The position numbers and the translations under genes are program-made. Positions 8,244 to 17,191 of a DNA stretch of 64,000 nucleotides are shown in pieces. The notes beneath the pieces were generated by a model. That model did not search any database, had not been told where the DNA came from, and worked only from the letters and a program-made list of their open reading frames with translations. Numbering within the stretch: position 1 is the stretch's first letter; each line of letters starts with the position of its first letter. The DNA is from Marmoricola sp. URHB0036. Its GTDB lineage: Bacteria > Actinomycetota > Actinomycetes > Propionibacteriales > Nocardioidaceae. The DNA is taken from contig NZ_AUEP01000007.1 in NCBI RefSeq assembly GCF_000426045.1, positions 1 through 64,000 on the forward strand, read 5' to 3'.

Positions 8244-9053
8244 CTAGATCAGCCCTAGTTGCGAGGCGGCCTCGTCGACGTTTGCAACTGCAAGATCGAG
8301 GGACCGTGCAAGCCCGACTGCCCGGCGAACCAACGCTCCGTTTCCGGGGCTGAGTTCACCCCGTCGCAGGAAGAGAGTGTCCTCAAGGCCGGCGCGCGCG
8401 TTTCCACCAAGCGCGAGACCGATGGCCGTGAGCTGCAGGTTGGCTCTTCCTATTGCGATCACCTGCCACACTGCGTTGTCGGGAAGTCGCTGCACCAAAT
8501 TCAACAGATTTGCCGGAGTAGCCGCAGCACCACCCTGGACGCCGAGGACGATGCTGAACTGGGGTCGGCCCGTGATAAGTCCCTCATCGATCAGGCGCAG
8601 ACAGGCATCAAGGTGACCCGTGTCATAAATCTCCATTTCGGGCTTTACGCCGAGTTCCTGCATGCGACCCGCCAGCCGACGTACGTCGTTAGGCGGATTG
8701 CGAAACTCGCCGTCTCCGAAACTCATACTGCAAGGGTTCAACGTGGCCATTTGAGGCCGTAGTTCGACCAAGCGCTCGCGCTCGCTGAACGCCACTCCTA
8801 AACCGACGCCCGTCGAGATCTGGACTAGAATCGGGCAGGCGTCCTTGATCAGCGAAACCGTACGTTCCGCGGTAGCTATGTCGGCGGTCGGTCGGCCCTC
8901 GCCATCGCGAAAGTGGAGGTGCGCGACAGCGGCACCCTCACCGTGTGCTTCCGATACAGCGGCTGCGATCTCTTCCGGGCTTGTGGGCAGGCTCGGGTTG
9001 TCAGCCTTTGAGGCGATCGGTCCCGTCGTCGCAACGGTGATAATGACTGGCAC
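8244..9053 (-). CDS. BKACE family beta-keto acid cleavage enzyme
   Basis: 269 residues. BKACE (DUF849, Kce-like) proteins use a zinc ion to condense a beta-keto acid with acetyl-CoA and release acetoacetate plus a new acyl-CoA. Visible: VIITVATTGPIASKADNPSL, PTSPEEIAAAVSEAHGEGAA, then AHLHFRD (metal-binding HxH), later MEIYDTGHLDACLRL and SIVLGVQGG. GTG at 9053 is chosen because AAGGAG sits six bases upstream and the family N-terminus starts there; an in-frame ATG at 9131 adds a non-family 26 residues. Acetoacetate production fits with the CoA-transferase genes at 15.5-17 kb. Confidence 0.85.
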   Translation of the reverse strand: MPVIITVATTGPIASKADNPSLPTSPEEIAAAVSEAHGEGAAVAHLHFRDGEGRPTADIATAERTVSLIKDACPILVQISTGVGLGVAFSERERLVELRPQMATLNPCSMSFGDGEFRNPPNDVRRLAGRMQELGVKPEMEIYDTGHLDACLRLIDEGLITGRPQFSIVLGVQGGAAATPANLLNLVQRLPDNAVWQVIAIGRANLQLTAIGLALGGNARAGLEDTLFLRRGELSPGNGALVRRAVGLARSLDLAVANVDEAASQLGLI

Positions 9054-9266
9054 GGGGAGCTCCTTCAGTCCAACTTCCGGCGAATGCTTTCCCCGGGGTT
9101 TGCATGCCTGCACGCTACGCAGGTGCCTCATGCGGCACCATGTCTACAGCGACAACAAGCCGACCCGAGGCTTTGTCAGCTGAGCTGATCGCTGCACGCG
9201 GACACTGTCGGCGTGCTACCGCGCAGCCATTGATGAAATAGAGGAGCTGCCCCTCCCGTGGCGGTA

Positions 9267-9490
9267 TCACCCGGTCCCATGAACAGCGCAAACACCTGCT
9301 AAACGGGCTTGACCCCTGCCGAACCAGATCAAGCCGCGGCGAAGAGGTCGGCGAAGAACTCGTTCCAGACCAGGCCCGGTCTCAGCCGTGGCCACGCGCA
9401 GGCCGAGGACCTCGCCGTGCCCGTCACTATTGGGGCCGGTCGCGGTCAGCACCACAGCGTTGATACCCGGCCGCCCAGGCCGAAGTGGTG
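9267..9490 (-). pseudogene. IS256-family transposase fragment
   Basis: On the minus strand the reading VVLTATGPNSDGHGEVLGLR, then VATAETGPGLERVL and a Gly-Leu after an R resembles the catalytic-core segment of IS256 transposases (VATG.N.DG.REVLGL). Only ~70 residues remain, followed by frame breaks. The rest of 9132-9716 shows no gene. Confidence 0.45.
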
Positions 9491-9716
9491 GAGAAGAATT
9501 TCTGGCTGCGCCAGCGCTATCAGTTCGGGCCTCAGAAATCGCGATGTATCTGGAGCGCTAGCCCCAGCTCAAGATCAGCCCCTCAGGCTTTGGAGCATCA
9601 TGCGCGAACGGGACAACCTCAGGGAGGACGTCGCTTGCACACGGCCACAGTTGCGTGGGTTCATGCCGCTCGTGGACGAAAGGCACGGTACGCACAACAC
9701 CGGTCGGTCTGCCTGG

Positions 9717-11567
9717 CTAAGAAGGCGAGGGTGGCGCCGTGGTCGGCCCAAGCAGCTTGTAGATCATCCTCGCCATGGTCACCTTCAGCAGGTCATCGTG
9801 GCTTCGGAGGTTCAGGTCGCAGATCTCTTCGACGCGCTTGAGTCGGTACTTCACGGTGTTTGCGTGAACGAAGAGACGCTCGGCCGATTCACGCACATTG
9901 CAATCGGTGTCCAGGTAGGTCCCCAGCGTCGCCAGCAGCCCGCCGTCGCGTGCGTCGCGATCGTGGTGTCTTAGCGGCCCGAGAATGCCCTCGGCCACGA
10001 CCAGGAGTTCCTCTGGGCGCTGGTTGTCGACGAACAGCCCGAGAAGCCCAAGGTCTTCTTTGGCGATCGCGTCGCCGCGGCGGCCTAGACGATGCAGCAG
10101 GTCCGCGCACTGTTCCGCGGCCTGGTGAGACACTGCGTACTCCTCGGCGCTCGACGCAATCGAGCCGATTCCCGCCGAGAACGTTACGCCTTGTGCAGAG
10201 CGCGCCACCCGTCGGCGAGCCTCCGCGATCGCCTTAGCCAGCTTGTCGCGAGCGTCGGGTTGGCAGGTGACAGCCGCGGTCAGCTTGTCGCCAGCTTGAC
10301 TAGCGACCGTGCCGGGGAGGCGCTCAGTGATCGTGGTCTCGATAAGCCGAAGCACTTTGGCTCGACGTTCTCTACCCGCCGGCTCAGAAAGGTGCTCCTT
10401 GCGCTCGAACTCCGGCCAGTTGTCGATCCCGATAACCACCACCCGGTGGTCCTCGTCAAGGCGCAGACCGTAGTGGCGCGCCCGCTCGGCCAGACGGCCT
10501 GGCGGCTCACGACCGCGGAGGAGATCAATGAGGAAGTCCGAGCGCAGTCGCTCCTCTGTCGCGCGAGCGGCACGCTCCTTGACCGTTTCAAGCGCCAGGA
10601 CGGTCGCCGCGTGCTCGACCGCTCGTACGTCGAGGTCGCGGGATTCTAACGATCCCGATTCTACGAGCACGTAGCCGAGCAACTCGCTGCTGATACGGAT
10701 CTCTCCGACGATGACCGCGTCAGTTTGAGCGGCGGAAGAATCTGAGACGAGTAGTTCGGCAACGTTGTCAAACAGGGCCCGTACATCGTCGGGTGGCTGC
10801 GGGTCGGAGATGCAGATGAACGCCCCGTCTTGGTCGGCAACAGCCACCGACCGTCCGATCAGCCCGGCCAGGGTCTGCGCAACGGCATTGAAGTCAGCAC
10901 CAGCGATCACCGCGTGGGTGAGCCGCAGGTGGATCTCGTGCGCGCGCTCCAGAACGGTGCGATGACGGTGTAACGCTGCGTTGCTCGCAGCTAGCGCGGC
11001 GATTCGTTCCTCCTTTTCCTTGACGAGGTTCCCAATCCGAAGAGCCAGTGCCGCCTCCCCCGCCACTGTCTCGATCGCGTTAAGCTCCGCCGCGGTGAAG
11101 CTGCGCCGAGTAGCGGAGTACCCGTTGAAAACCCCGAGGACCTCGTCTTGCACGACAAGCGGCACCGACGTGACAGAGCGATACCCGAACTCGCGAGCCA
11201 TCATCTTGGACGGGGGATAGGCGTCGACCGCTAACGCATCGGTCATGACGACCGTGCGCTTACCGGTGATGGCCCGACTCGTCGGGGAGCCGGCCACTGT
11301 CTCGTCGGTGAACGGGACGACGAAGACCTCGTTGAGCCTTGCGATGTACCCCGGCGGGAAAGCGTGCGAGGCGGCCAGCGACAGGCGATGCCAGCCATCT
11401 TCGGGCATGAGAATGCCGCTGAAGTCAAAGCCTGCGAACTCGGATAGCGATTGACAGATGTACTCGAGTGTCGGCTCGAGTTGGCGGTTCTCCAGCAGGC
11501 TGTCCAGCACTTCACGAAAGATCGAGAGACGATCGTCTGCGTCAGCTGTTCGATCCGCCAAAGGCAT
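9717..11567 (-). CDS. GAF-domain PucR-type transcriptional regulator
   Basis: About 616 residues. N-terminal GAF domain (roughly 20-190; FDFSGILMPEDGWHRL, VTSVPLVVQDEVLGVFNGYS), a coiled segment LVKEKEERIAALAASNAALH, a middle sensor/GGDEF-like region and the C-terminal PucR HTH (TLGTYLDTDCNVRESAERLF, then VHANTVKYRLKRVEEICDL). Proteins of this build activate adjacent catabolic genes in response to small molecules. The start at 11567 is tentative: no ribosome site is evident, and a TTG at 11606 is possible. It could control the BKACE gene downstream or the flavin-reductase cluster. Confidence 0.85.
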   Translation of the reverse strand: MPLADRTADADDRLSIFREVLDSLLENRQLEPTLEYICQSLSEFAGFDFSGILMPEDGWHRLSLAASHAFPPGYIARLNEVFVVPFTDETVAGSPTSRAITGKRTVVMTDALAVDAYPPSKMMAREFGYRSVTSVPLVVQDEVLGVFNGYSATRRSFTAAELNAIETVAGEAALALRIGNLVKEKEERIAALAASNAALHRHRTVLERAHEIHLRLTHAVIAGADFNAVAQTLAGLIGRSVAVADQDGAFICISDPQPPDDVRALFDNVAELLVSDSSAAQTDAVIVGEIRISSELLGYVLVESGSLESRDLDVRAVEHAATVLALETVKERAARATEERLRSDFLIDLLRGREPPGRLAERARHYGLRLDEDHRVVVIGIDNWPEFERKEHLSEPAGRERRAKVLRLIETTITERLPGTVASQAGDKLTAAVTCQPDARDKLAKAIAEARRRVARSAQGVTFSAGIGSIASSAEEYAVSHQAAEQCADLLHRLGRRGDAIAKEDLGLLGLFVDNQRPEELLVVAEGILGPLRHHDRDARDGGLLATLGTYLDTDCNVRESAERLFVHANTVKYRLKRVEEICDLNLRSHDDLLKVTMARMIYKLLGPTTAPPSPS

Positions 11568-11939
11568 GGGGCATTGTAGCAACCCTCGGCCTGGTGTTTG
11601 GACCAACGGCGAGGCGTTGCCTTGTCAGATTCGCCAAGAGGCCTTGGGTCGGCCGGACGACAGTGGGCGCGCGATCACGACAGTGCCGTCGAACTCTGTG
11701 CCAGTTCGTATTGGTGGCGAGCTCCACAGCGGCTGACGGCACGCTGACGGGGGAGCACAATAGAGCGCGACCCGCGAGGCCGTCTGGGGGTGCGGACTCG
11801 ACGCCACCACCCGAACCGGTGGACGGGTTGCCGTGAGCCGGCCTCCGTCCAGGAGCCTCGAGGCGAACGCCGTGCTGACGACGATCAGAGCCAGCGAGGT
11901 TCACCCGGATAGGGAGATCCGATACCCCCACAGGGGACG
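11568..11939. other. intergenic region, no gene seen
   Basis: Between the regulator start and the flavin-reductase stop. Open frames here have no recognisable content or ribosome sites. It presumably carries the regulator promoter and the reductase terminator. Confidence 0.4.
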
Positions 11940-13121
11940 TCAGCCCATGGCGTCGCGCGCCGCCAAGGCCAGGCTCGCATCCTCGGCGCCAGCCAATAGA
12001 CGCTTGGCAAAATGCTCGATCCTATCCGCACTGCACTTTGGAGGAAGCCCGTAAAGAGTTAGCTGGACCACCGCATGACCTTCGGGCCCGAAGACTGGGG
12101 CGGCGATCGTACGCACGTCATAGTCAGTTCCCGGCGCCAGATCGCGCTGATCGTAGCCCGCTAGGAGCGCGTGCACCATCCGCTCCGTGTCAGGGTCCGG
12201 ACCGTACCCGGCCCTGGTCGGAACCGACGTGAGCCGTGCCCATAGGGCCTCGTGACTCTCTTTGCCCAGACCAACCGAGTACCCTCGTTGCCGGACGCGG
12301 GCGAGGACTCGCTCCCAGGATCGCCGTTCGTCGGGGTCATCTGCCAGCCCGAGTCGGCAGAGCCAACGTTCGACGGTGGCGGGTGAGCCCCAGCTGGCGA
12401 ACGTAAACCCAATCGGGGGGCGGAAAGGAAGTCGGCGCCCAACGCGCGTGGGAACACCCTCCACTGAGCGGCCGGCTCGCGCGATGTGGATGAACTCATC
12501 CCCAACGAGAACCGCACCGTTGCACTCGACGTCCAGATCCGAGGCGATGGCCTCCATTGCCGGCCGGATCGGGTCGACCAAACGCAGCTGTTCGAGAAGA
12601 TCCTCCTCCACCGCGATAGACGAAGATGGCGAGAAACTGCCATACCCACCCCGGAAGAACAGCAACGGCAGCTTCGGACCGACTGCCTCCAGATTCAAAA
12701 CCTCGCCGATCACGATGAAGTGGTCCCCGGCCTCGTGCACCGTCTGTACTTCGCAATCGATCCACGCAACCGCACCGTCTAGGATCGGCGACCCCGACTC
12801 GGCACGGGACCACTCCAGGTCGGCAAACTTGTCGGCAGCCTTGGACGCGAACACTCGACAGATGTGCTCTTGGTCCGCTCCCAGAACGTTTGCGCAGAAG
12901 GCCCCAGTCGCTTGAATCTTCGGCCAAGTGGAGGATGCCCGGTCCACGATGAACGCGACGAGCGGTGGATCGAGAGAGACAGACGTGAACGACCCGACCG
13001 CAAGGCCAACCGCCTTGCCCTCGGGTTGCGCGGCTGTCACCACACTGACGCCAGTCGGATATTGCCCTAAGACTTCGCGGAACACTGAACTGTCGATCGG
13101 TCCTGACTTGGGCTCAGTCAT
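11940..13121 (-). CDS. flavin reductase fused to an IclR-like effector domain
   Basis: 393 residues, ATG at 13121 with AGGAG nearby (five to six bases). Residues ~8-170 are a HpaC-like flavin reductase: LGQYPTGVSVVTAA, GLAVGSFTSVSLDPPLVAF, then GAFCANVLGADQEHICRVFA and HFIVIGEVLNLE. Residues ~190-385 resemble the effector-binding domain of IclR regulators: VGRRLPFRPPIGFTFASWGS, RVRQRGYSVGLG, DVRTIAAPVFGPEG. There is no HTH. It would supply reduced flavin to a monooxygenase (the LLM protein at 5.9-7.2 kb is a candidate), with activity possibly tuned by a small-molecule ligand. Confidence 0.8.
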   Translation of the reverse strand: MTEPKSGPIDSSVFREVLGQYPTGVSVVTAAQPEGKAVGLAVGSFTSVSLDPPLVAFIVDRASSTWPKIQATGAFCANVLGADQEHICRVFASKAADKFADLEWSRAESGSPILDGAVAWIDCEVQTVHEAGDHFIVIGEVLNLEAVGPKLPLLFFRGGYGSFSPSSSIAVEEDLLEQLRLVDPIRPAMEAIASDLDVECNGAVLVGDEFIHIARAGRSVEGVPTRVGRRLPFRPPIGFTFASWGSPATVERWLCRLGLADDPDERRSWERVLARVRQRGYSVGLGKESHEALWARLTSVPTRAGYGPDPDTERMVHALLAGYDQRDLAPGTDYDVRTIAAPVFGPEGHAVVQLTLYGLPPKCSADRIEHFAKRLLAGAEDASLALAARDAMG

Positions 13122-13227
13122 GTTCGTCTCCTGGTGCCGGCAGGCAGCAATCGCTGCGTCTTCGTGCAGATGCCTCCCAAGTGAGCGCTGAGCTCGATGA
13201 GATCCGCCACGGCGCATGCACGATGGG

Positions 13228-14271
13228 TCAGTCCTGGGAGTCCGGCACTTCGGTCGGGGGCGCCACGTCGATGAGGACTTTGCCGACCACGCTGCCCTCC
13301 ACTGCGTCGTGCGCAGATCCCGCGTCCGCGAGCGTGAAGCGTGTGCTCGGCAGCTCTGTGAGCGCACCCTCAGCGAGCGCCGCGACCACGCCCTCCAGCG
13401 CCGCAAACTTGGCCGTCTGGGGGATCTTGTAGATCAGCATGAAGGCGATCGAGGCGTTGGATGCCATCAGCGCCGGCGGCGGCGTCACAGCGTCGAAGGT
13501 CCGGGCGTAAACGACGATCACGCCACCATCGGCGATTACCTTGGCGTCGTCCTCGATATTGCGGGCAAGGTCCACCTCGATGATGCGGGCCACGCCGTCA
13601 GGCGCCCAGGCGCGCACCGTAGCCGCGACGTCCTCGGTGCGGTAGTCCACCACCAGCTCAGCGCCAGCAGCCTTAGCCAAAGCCGCCTTCTCGGGCCCGC
13701 TGACAGTCGCGGCGACTCGCGCGCCGGCATGCACCGCGAGCTCGATGGCCGCGTGTCCGACGGCGCCCGCGCCGCCCTGCACGAGCACCTGGTCGCCCGA
13801 GCCCAGCCGGCCATCGGCGAACAGGCAATGGTGTGCGGTCATCGCGGGGATGCCGAGCCCGGCGCCGAGATCGAACCCTGCGTGGTCAGGCAGCGGCACG
13901 GCGTGCGTGGACGGCAGAGCGATGTACTCCGCGGCCGTCCCACTGGCGCGCTGCCACTGCGCCTCCCACATCCACACGCGCTCACCGACACGATCGGCCG
14001 GCACGCCGTCACCTACGGCGACGATGACCCCCGCCCCATCCTGGTTTGGAATCACCCACGGGATGTCAGCGCCGCCAGCAATCGCCCCGCCCGAGCGCGA
14101 CTTCCAGTCGGTGGGGTTGACGCCCGACACCACGACCGCAACGAGCACCTCGCCAACTCCGGGCTCGGGGCAAGGCACCGTCTCGAGGCGGATCGTGCCG
14201 GCGTCCGGCCCACTAGTCGGGTAGCGGGCGGCGAGCATGGTGGTCGGCAGTCCTGAAGGTGAGGAGGTCAC
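13228..14271 (-). CDS. MDR-family NADPH:quinone reductase-like protein
   Basis: 347 residues, medium-chain dehydrogenase/reductase without the structural-zinc cysteines. N-terminal GroES-like part (VVVSGVNPTDWKSRSG, IPWVIPNQDGAGVIVAVGDG), Rossmann part with QVLVQGGAGAVGHAAIELA. This is the quinone-oxidoreductase/enoyl-reductase type that transfers hydride from NADPH to quinones or enones. GTG at 14271 follows AAGGA at about ten bases; ATG at 14238 is the alternative. It lies 106 nt upstream of the flavin reductase on the same strand, plausibly one operon. Confidence 0.85.
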   Translation of the reverse strand: MTSSPSGLPTTMLAARYPTSGPDAGTIRLETVPCPEPGVGEVLVAVVVSGVNPTDWKSRSGGAIAGGADIPWVIPNQDGAGVIVAVGDGVPADRVGERVWMWEAQWQRASGTAAEYIALPSTHAVPLPDHAGFDLGAGLGIPAMTAHHCLFADGRLGSGDQVLVQGGAGAVGHAAIELAVHAGARVAATVSGPEKAALAKAAGAELVVDYRTEDVAATVRAWAPDGVARIIEVDLARNIEDDAKVIADGGVIVVYARTFDAVTPPPALMASNASIAFMLIYKIPQTAKFAALEGVVAALAEGALTELPSTRFTLADAGSAHDAVEGSVVGKVLIDVAPPTEVPDSQD

Positions 14272-14669
14272 GGGGCCGCGGTCCTTTCGCGTAACAAGTG
14301 GAGGACATGATCGACGCGATCGGTTTGTCGCGCATCAATGTTTTACGCTGGCCAAAAGGTCCCGCACAATGTTGGACTGGCCAACCATTTGCGCTTGCGT
14401 TGTCTATGGTGACAGAACCCCTGGTAAGACTGGCTCGGATTCCGCTTTTGCCAACGTCGGCGCTGGTGGCTAGGGTGCCGTCGCGGATACCGGATGGATC
14501 CGCGGCTCACCGAGGATGTGACGCGGCTCGGCCACCAGATGCGCAACATCGAGCGCGCGGATCGCATACGCAGGACGGTGTGGGCGGCTGCCGCGACAGT
14601 TTCCGGACAACTTGGTCCTAGTGTCCGGGCCACGCTCGTCCGGCTTCGAAGGAAACATGGTTGGCCGTG
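14272..14669. other. intergenic, no supported gene
   Basis: About 400 bases of lower coding quality with AT-richer stretches (14330-14360), probably promoter DNA. A plus-strand frame at 14494-14748 (84 aa, Arg-rich) is open but runs antisense into the next gene; I do not accept it. Confidence 0.4.
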
Positions 14670-15095
14670 CTACGCGCCAAGCTCTGGGTCTGACGGCGAC
14701 GCCGCGGGAGTCGCGATCTCGACCCAGATCGTGAGCGCGATGAGATAGCTACCTGCGCAGACGAGACCACTGGCCGCGAAACTCCAGAAGTCTGCATCTA
14801 TCGAGGTTCCAACCCATACGCCGATCGGGACGAGTATCACCGGAACAAGGTTCAGCACAGCTGCGCCGTACGGCAGGGTCGGATCAGTTACTCCCTTGCT
14901 GGCCGCACCGCTTGATGCGACGGCGAGAGATACGAAGGCGATTCCCGCACCGGCAACAAATGCCCAGACCGACCACAGCCCGGGGTAGCCCCGTTGGCCG
15001 ATACAACCCGCGAGCGTGCCGCCGATGCTCAAGGTGAACCCGTGTGGCACGGACATGATCCGTGTCAGATTTCTCAGTTCAGCCAAACCGGGCAT
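14670..15095 (-). CDS. small integral membrane protein, unknown function
   Basis: 141 residues starting MPGLAELRNLTRIMSVPHGF; AGGAGG precedes ATG by five bases, which decides this start. Four hydrophobic segments: LSIGGTLAGCIG region, WSVWAFVAGAGIAFVSLAVA, AVLNLVPVILVPIGVWVG and FAASGLVCAGSYLIALTIWV. No family recognised. Its start lies within a truncated acyl-CoA dehydrogenase fragment, so it appears to have been joined to the CoA-transferase operon by a rearrangement. Confidence 0.6.
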   Translation of the reverse strand: MPGLAELRNLTRIMSVPHGFTLSIGGTLAGCIGQRGYPGLWSVWAFVAGAGIAFVSLAVASSGAASKGVTDPTLPYGAAVLNLVPVILVPIGVWVGTSIDADFWSFAASGLVCAGSYLIALTIWVEIATPAASPSDPELGA

Positions 15096-15211
15096 CGCAT
15101 CCTCCTGGAGCTGTTCGAAATGATCTCCTTCTCGACGAGTTGGCGCACGGCGCCGAGGACCTCGGTCTGGATGTCGGTGAGATGTTCGGTCTCGCAGAGC
15201 CGTTCGCTCAT
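15074..15211 (-). pseudogene. acyl-CoA dehydrogenase, N-terminal fragment
   Basis: A 45-codon frame beginning [20 protein letters not shown] then AVRQLVEKEII, which is the first helix of acyl-CoA dehydrogenases (..LT..Q.....R.FV..EI.P). After about 32 residues similarity stops and the frame ends. Its ATG overlaps the upstream stop (ATGA), so it is an original operon member; the remaining ~350 codons have been replaced by the membrane-protein gene. Confidence 0.5.
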
Positions 15212-15480
15212 GACCGATCATCCCGCCTCAGTTCGTCAAGCCGCTTCATACAGTCCAGGCATTTCTCGTGGCTGTTCGTGTCGAAGGGCTCGTCCCAGAA
15301 CTTGAACCAACTGTCAGCCCTCAGTCCACAGGCGGTCAAAGGAGTTCCCATCTCCTTCGCGTGCACCACCGAGGTGGGTTCGAAGTATGCGCCATCCCGA
15401 GCCAGGGTCACGGGCCTGTAGTACTGAGCAGTCGAGAAGAAGCGTCTTCCGTCTCCACGTTGCATGAATCCGACGCTCAT
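15208..15480 (-). CDS. 90-aa protein with Cys motif, CoA-transferase operon
   Basis: Starts [24 protein letters not shown] overlap with the CoA-transferase beta-subunit stop. Contains one upstream Cys (LTACGLR) and a CLDC pair near the end ([15 protein letters not shown]), a possible small zinc-binding arrangement. I do not know its function. The tight coupling to the transferase genes suggests a role in, or regulation of, the same pathway. Confidence 0.6.
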   Translation of the reverse strand: MSVGFMQRGDGRRFFSTAQYYRPVTLARDGAYFEPTSVVHAKEMGTPLTACGLRADSWFKFWDEPFDTNSHEKCLDCMKRLDELRRDDRS

Positions 15481-16103
15481 CGGATCGAAGGTTCGGACTT
15501 GTCGTGGACCTCGTCTTCGGTGACACCGGGGGCGAGCTCGACCAGCTTCAACCCGTCGTCGGTGACGTCGAGGACGCACAGGTCGGTGATGATGCGCTGC
15601 ACGACGGCCCGGCCGGTGTAGGGCAGCGAGCACTCGTTGACGATCTTGTAGGAGCCGTCCTTGGCGTTGTGCTCCATCAGCACGATCACCCGCTTGGCGC
15701 CGTGGACCAGGTCCATCGCGCCGCCCATGCCCTTGACCATCTTCCCGGGGATCATCCAGTTGGCGATGTCGCCGGCCGCGGAGACCTGCATCGCGCCGAG
15801 GATCGCGGCATCGATCTTGCCGCCCCGGATCATCCCGAAGCTGGTCGCGGAGTCGAAGAACGACGCCCCCTTGCGCAGCGTGACGGTCTCCTTGCCGGCG
15901 TTGATCAGGTCAGGGTCCTCATCGCCCTCGTAGGGGTAGGCGCCGACCCCGAGGATGCCGTTCTCGCTCTGCAGCACCAGCTCGACGTCGTCGTCGACGT
16001 AGTTCGGCACCAGCGTCGGCAACCCGATGCCGAGGTTCACATACGACCCGTCGGTCAGCTCGCTGGCCGCGCGTGCGGCCATCTCCTCACGCGTCCAACT
16101 CAT
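15477..16103 (-). CDS. 3-oxoacid CoA-transferase, subunit B
   Basis: 208 residues, normal for the beta subunit. The catalytic Glu lies in [13 protein letters not shown] (~49), preceded by [15 protein letters not shown] and followed by [15 protein letters not shown] and [20 protein letters not shown]. With subunit A it transfers CoA between an acyl-CoA donor and a 3-oxoacid (acetoacetate, 3-oxoadipate or similar). The ATG overlaps subunit A by 17 nt. A BKACE enzyme 6 kb away would generate acetoacetate, a possible substrate. Confidence 0.93.
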   Translation of the reverse strand: MSWTREEMAARAASELTDGSYVNLGIGLPTLVPNYVDDDVELVLQSENGILGVGAYPYEGDEDPDLINAGKETVTLRKGASFFDSATSFGMIRGGKIDAAILGAMQVSAAGDIANWMIPGKMVKGMGGAMDLVHGAKRVIVLMEHNAKDGSYKIVNECSLPYTGRAVVQRIITDLCVLDVTDDGLKLVELAPGVTEDEVHDKSEPSIR

Positions 16104-17046
16104 CGTTCCACGTCTCCACCGTGCTGAACATTGCCGCTCGCCAGTCCTCTGGGCTCATGTGGAACATCACGTCTTCAAGACCCGCGTCGCTCAGCGGGAT
16201 ATCGGCCCTATTCTCGGCTGGTGGCCGTGGCGGCACCGAGTGGCTGGGAGAGCGAGGGTCAGGTGCCGCCACGGCAGTCTGGGAAGTTTGGTGTAGACGC
16301 GTGGTCCTCTTCTCGATGCGCTTGTCGGCTGCCTGCTCCGGGGTCAGGGCCACCACCCGCTGTACGAAGACACCCGGGGTGTGCACGTCCTCCGGCTTGA
16401 TCTCACCGGGCTCGACGAGGTGCTCGACCTCGGCGATCGACACCCGCCCGCACATCGCGGCCAGCGGGTTGAAGTTGCGTGCCGACTCCCGGTAGACGAG
16501 GTTGCCGTGCCGGTCGCCCTTCCAGGCCCGCACCAGTCCGAAGTCGGCGATGATCGCCTCCTCGAGCACGTACTCCCGCCCCCCGAAGTCACGAGTCTCC
16601 TTCGGCGGGGAGGACACGATCACCTCACCGTTCGCGTCGTACCTCCACGGCAGGCCGCCCTCGGCCACCTGCGTGCCGCCGCCGGTCGCAGTGAAGAACG
16701 CCGCGATCCCCGACCCACCGGCGCGCATCCGCTCGGCCAGGGTCCCCTGCGGAGTCAGCTCGACCTCGAGCTCACCGGAGAGGTACTGCCGGGCGAACTC
16801 CTTGTTCTCCCCGACGTACGACGCCACCATCCGCCGCAACCGCTTCTCGGCCAGCAACCGGCCCAGACCCCACTCGTCGACACCGCAATTGTTCGAGACC
16901 GCCTCGAGGTCGGTCCTCCCGGCCTCCAGGAGCGCCTCGATCAGCACCGACGGGATCCCGCACAACCCGAAACCACCGACCGACAGCGTCGCGCCATCCG
17001 CGATGTCGGCGACCGCCTCGGCCGCCGACGCCACCACCTTGTCCAC
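16087..17046 (-). CDS. 3-oxoacid CoA-transferase, subunit A, with C-terminal extension
   Basis: 319 residues. The family glycine-rich motif [10 protein letters not shown] is at ~22-31, with [19 protein letters not shown] and [20 protein letters not shown] further on. GTG at 17046 is preferred (GAGGGG upstream; family length); an in-frame ATG at 17142 adds a foreign-looking 32 residues. The family normally ends near RIEKRTTR (~250); here ~65 further residues follow, Pro/Ser-rich and then [20 protein letters not shown]. The extension overlaps the start of subunit B. Confidence 0.88.
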   Translation of the reverse strand: MDKVVASAAEAVADIADGATLSVGGFGLCGIPSVLIEALLEAGRTDLEAVSNNCGVDEWGLGRLLAEKRLRRMVASYVGENKEFARQYLSGELEVELTPQGTLAERMRAGGSGIAAFFTATGGGTQVAEGGLPWRYDANGEVIVSSPPKETRDFGGREYVLEEAIIADFGLVRAWKGDRHGNLVYRESARNFNPLAAMCGRVSIAEVEHLVEPGEIKPEDVHTPGVFVQRVVALTPEQAADKRIEKRTTRLHQTSQTAVAAPDPRSPSHSVPPRPPAENRADIPLSDAGLEDVMFHMSPEDWRAAMFSTVETWNDELDA

Positions 17047-17160
17047 TGGCTCGTTCCCCTCTTCGTTGGCCCAACCGAACCGGTCTCTCGACCGACGGTC
17101 AAGGAACGAACATGAAGGGCGGTCAAAAATGCCGGCATTCAACCTTCCGACAGTAGGGAC

Positions 17161-17175
17161 GTTCGCTCAGCGAAC
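17161..17175. promoter_or_regulatory. perfect 15-bp palindrome, candidate IclR operator
   Basis: GTTCGCT-C-AGCGAAC, seven-base perfect arms, lies 17 bases before the GTG of the IclR gene and 115 bases before the divergent CoA-transferase operon. IclR regulators typically bind ~15-bp palindromes between divergent genes, so this is the best operator candidate here. Confidence 0.55.
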
Positions 17176-17191
17176 ACTTAGGATCACCCGG

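Noticed and set aside
14494-14748. 84-codon plus-strand frame starting MDPRLTEDVTRLGHQ
   Set aside because: Runs antisense into the membrane-protein gene, no family, Arg-rich; not enough to call a gene.
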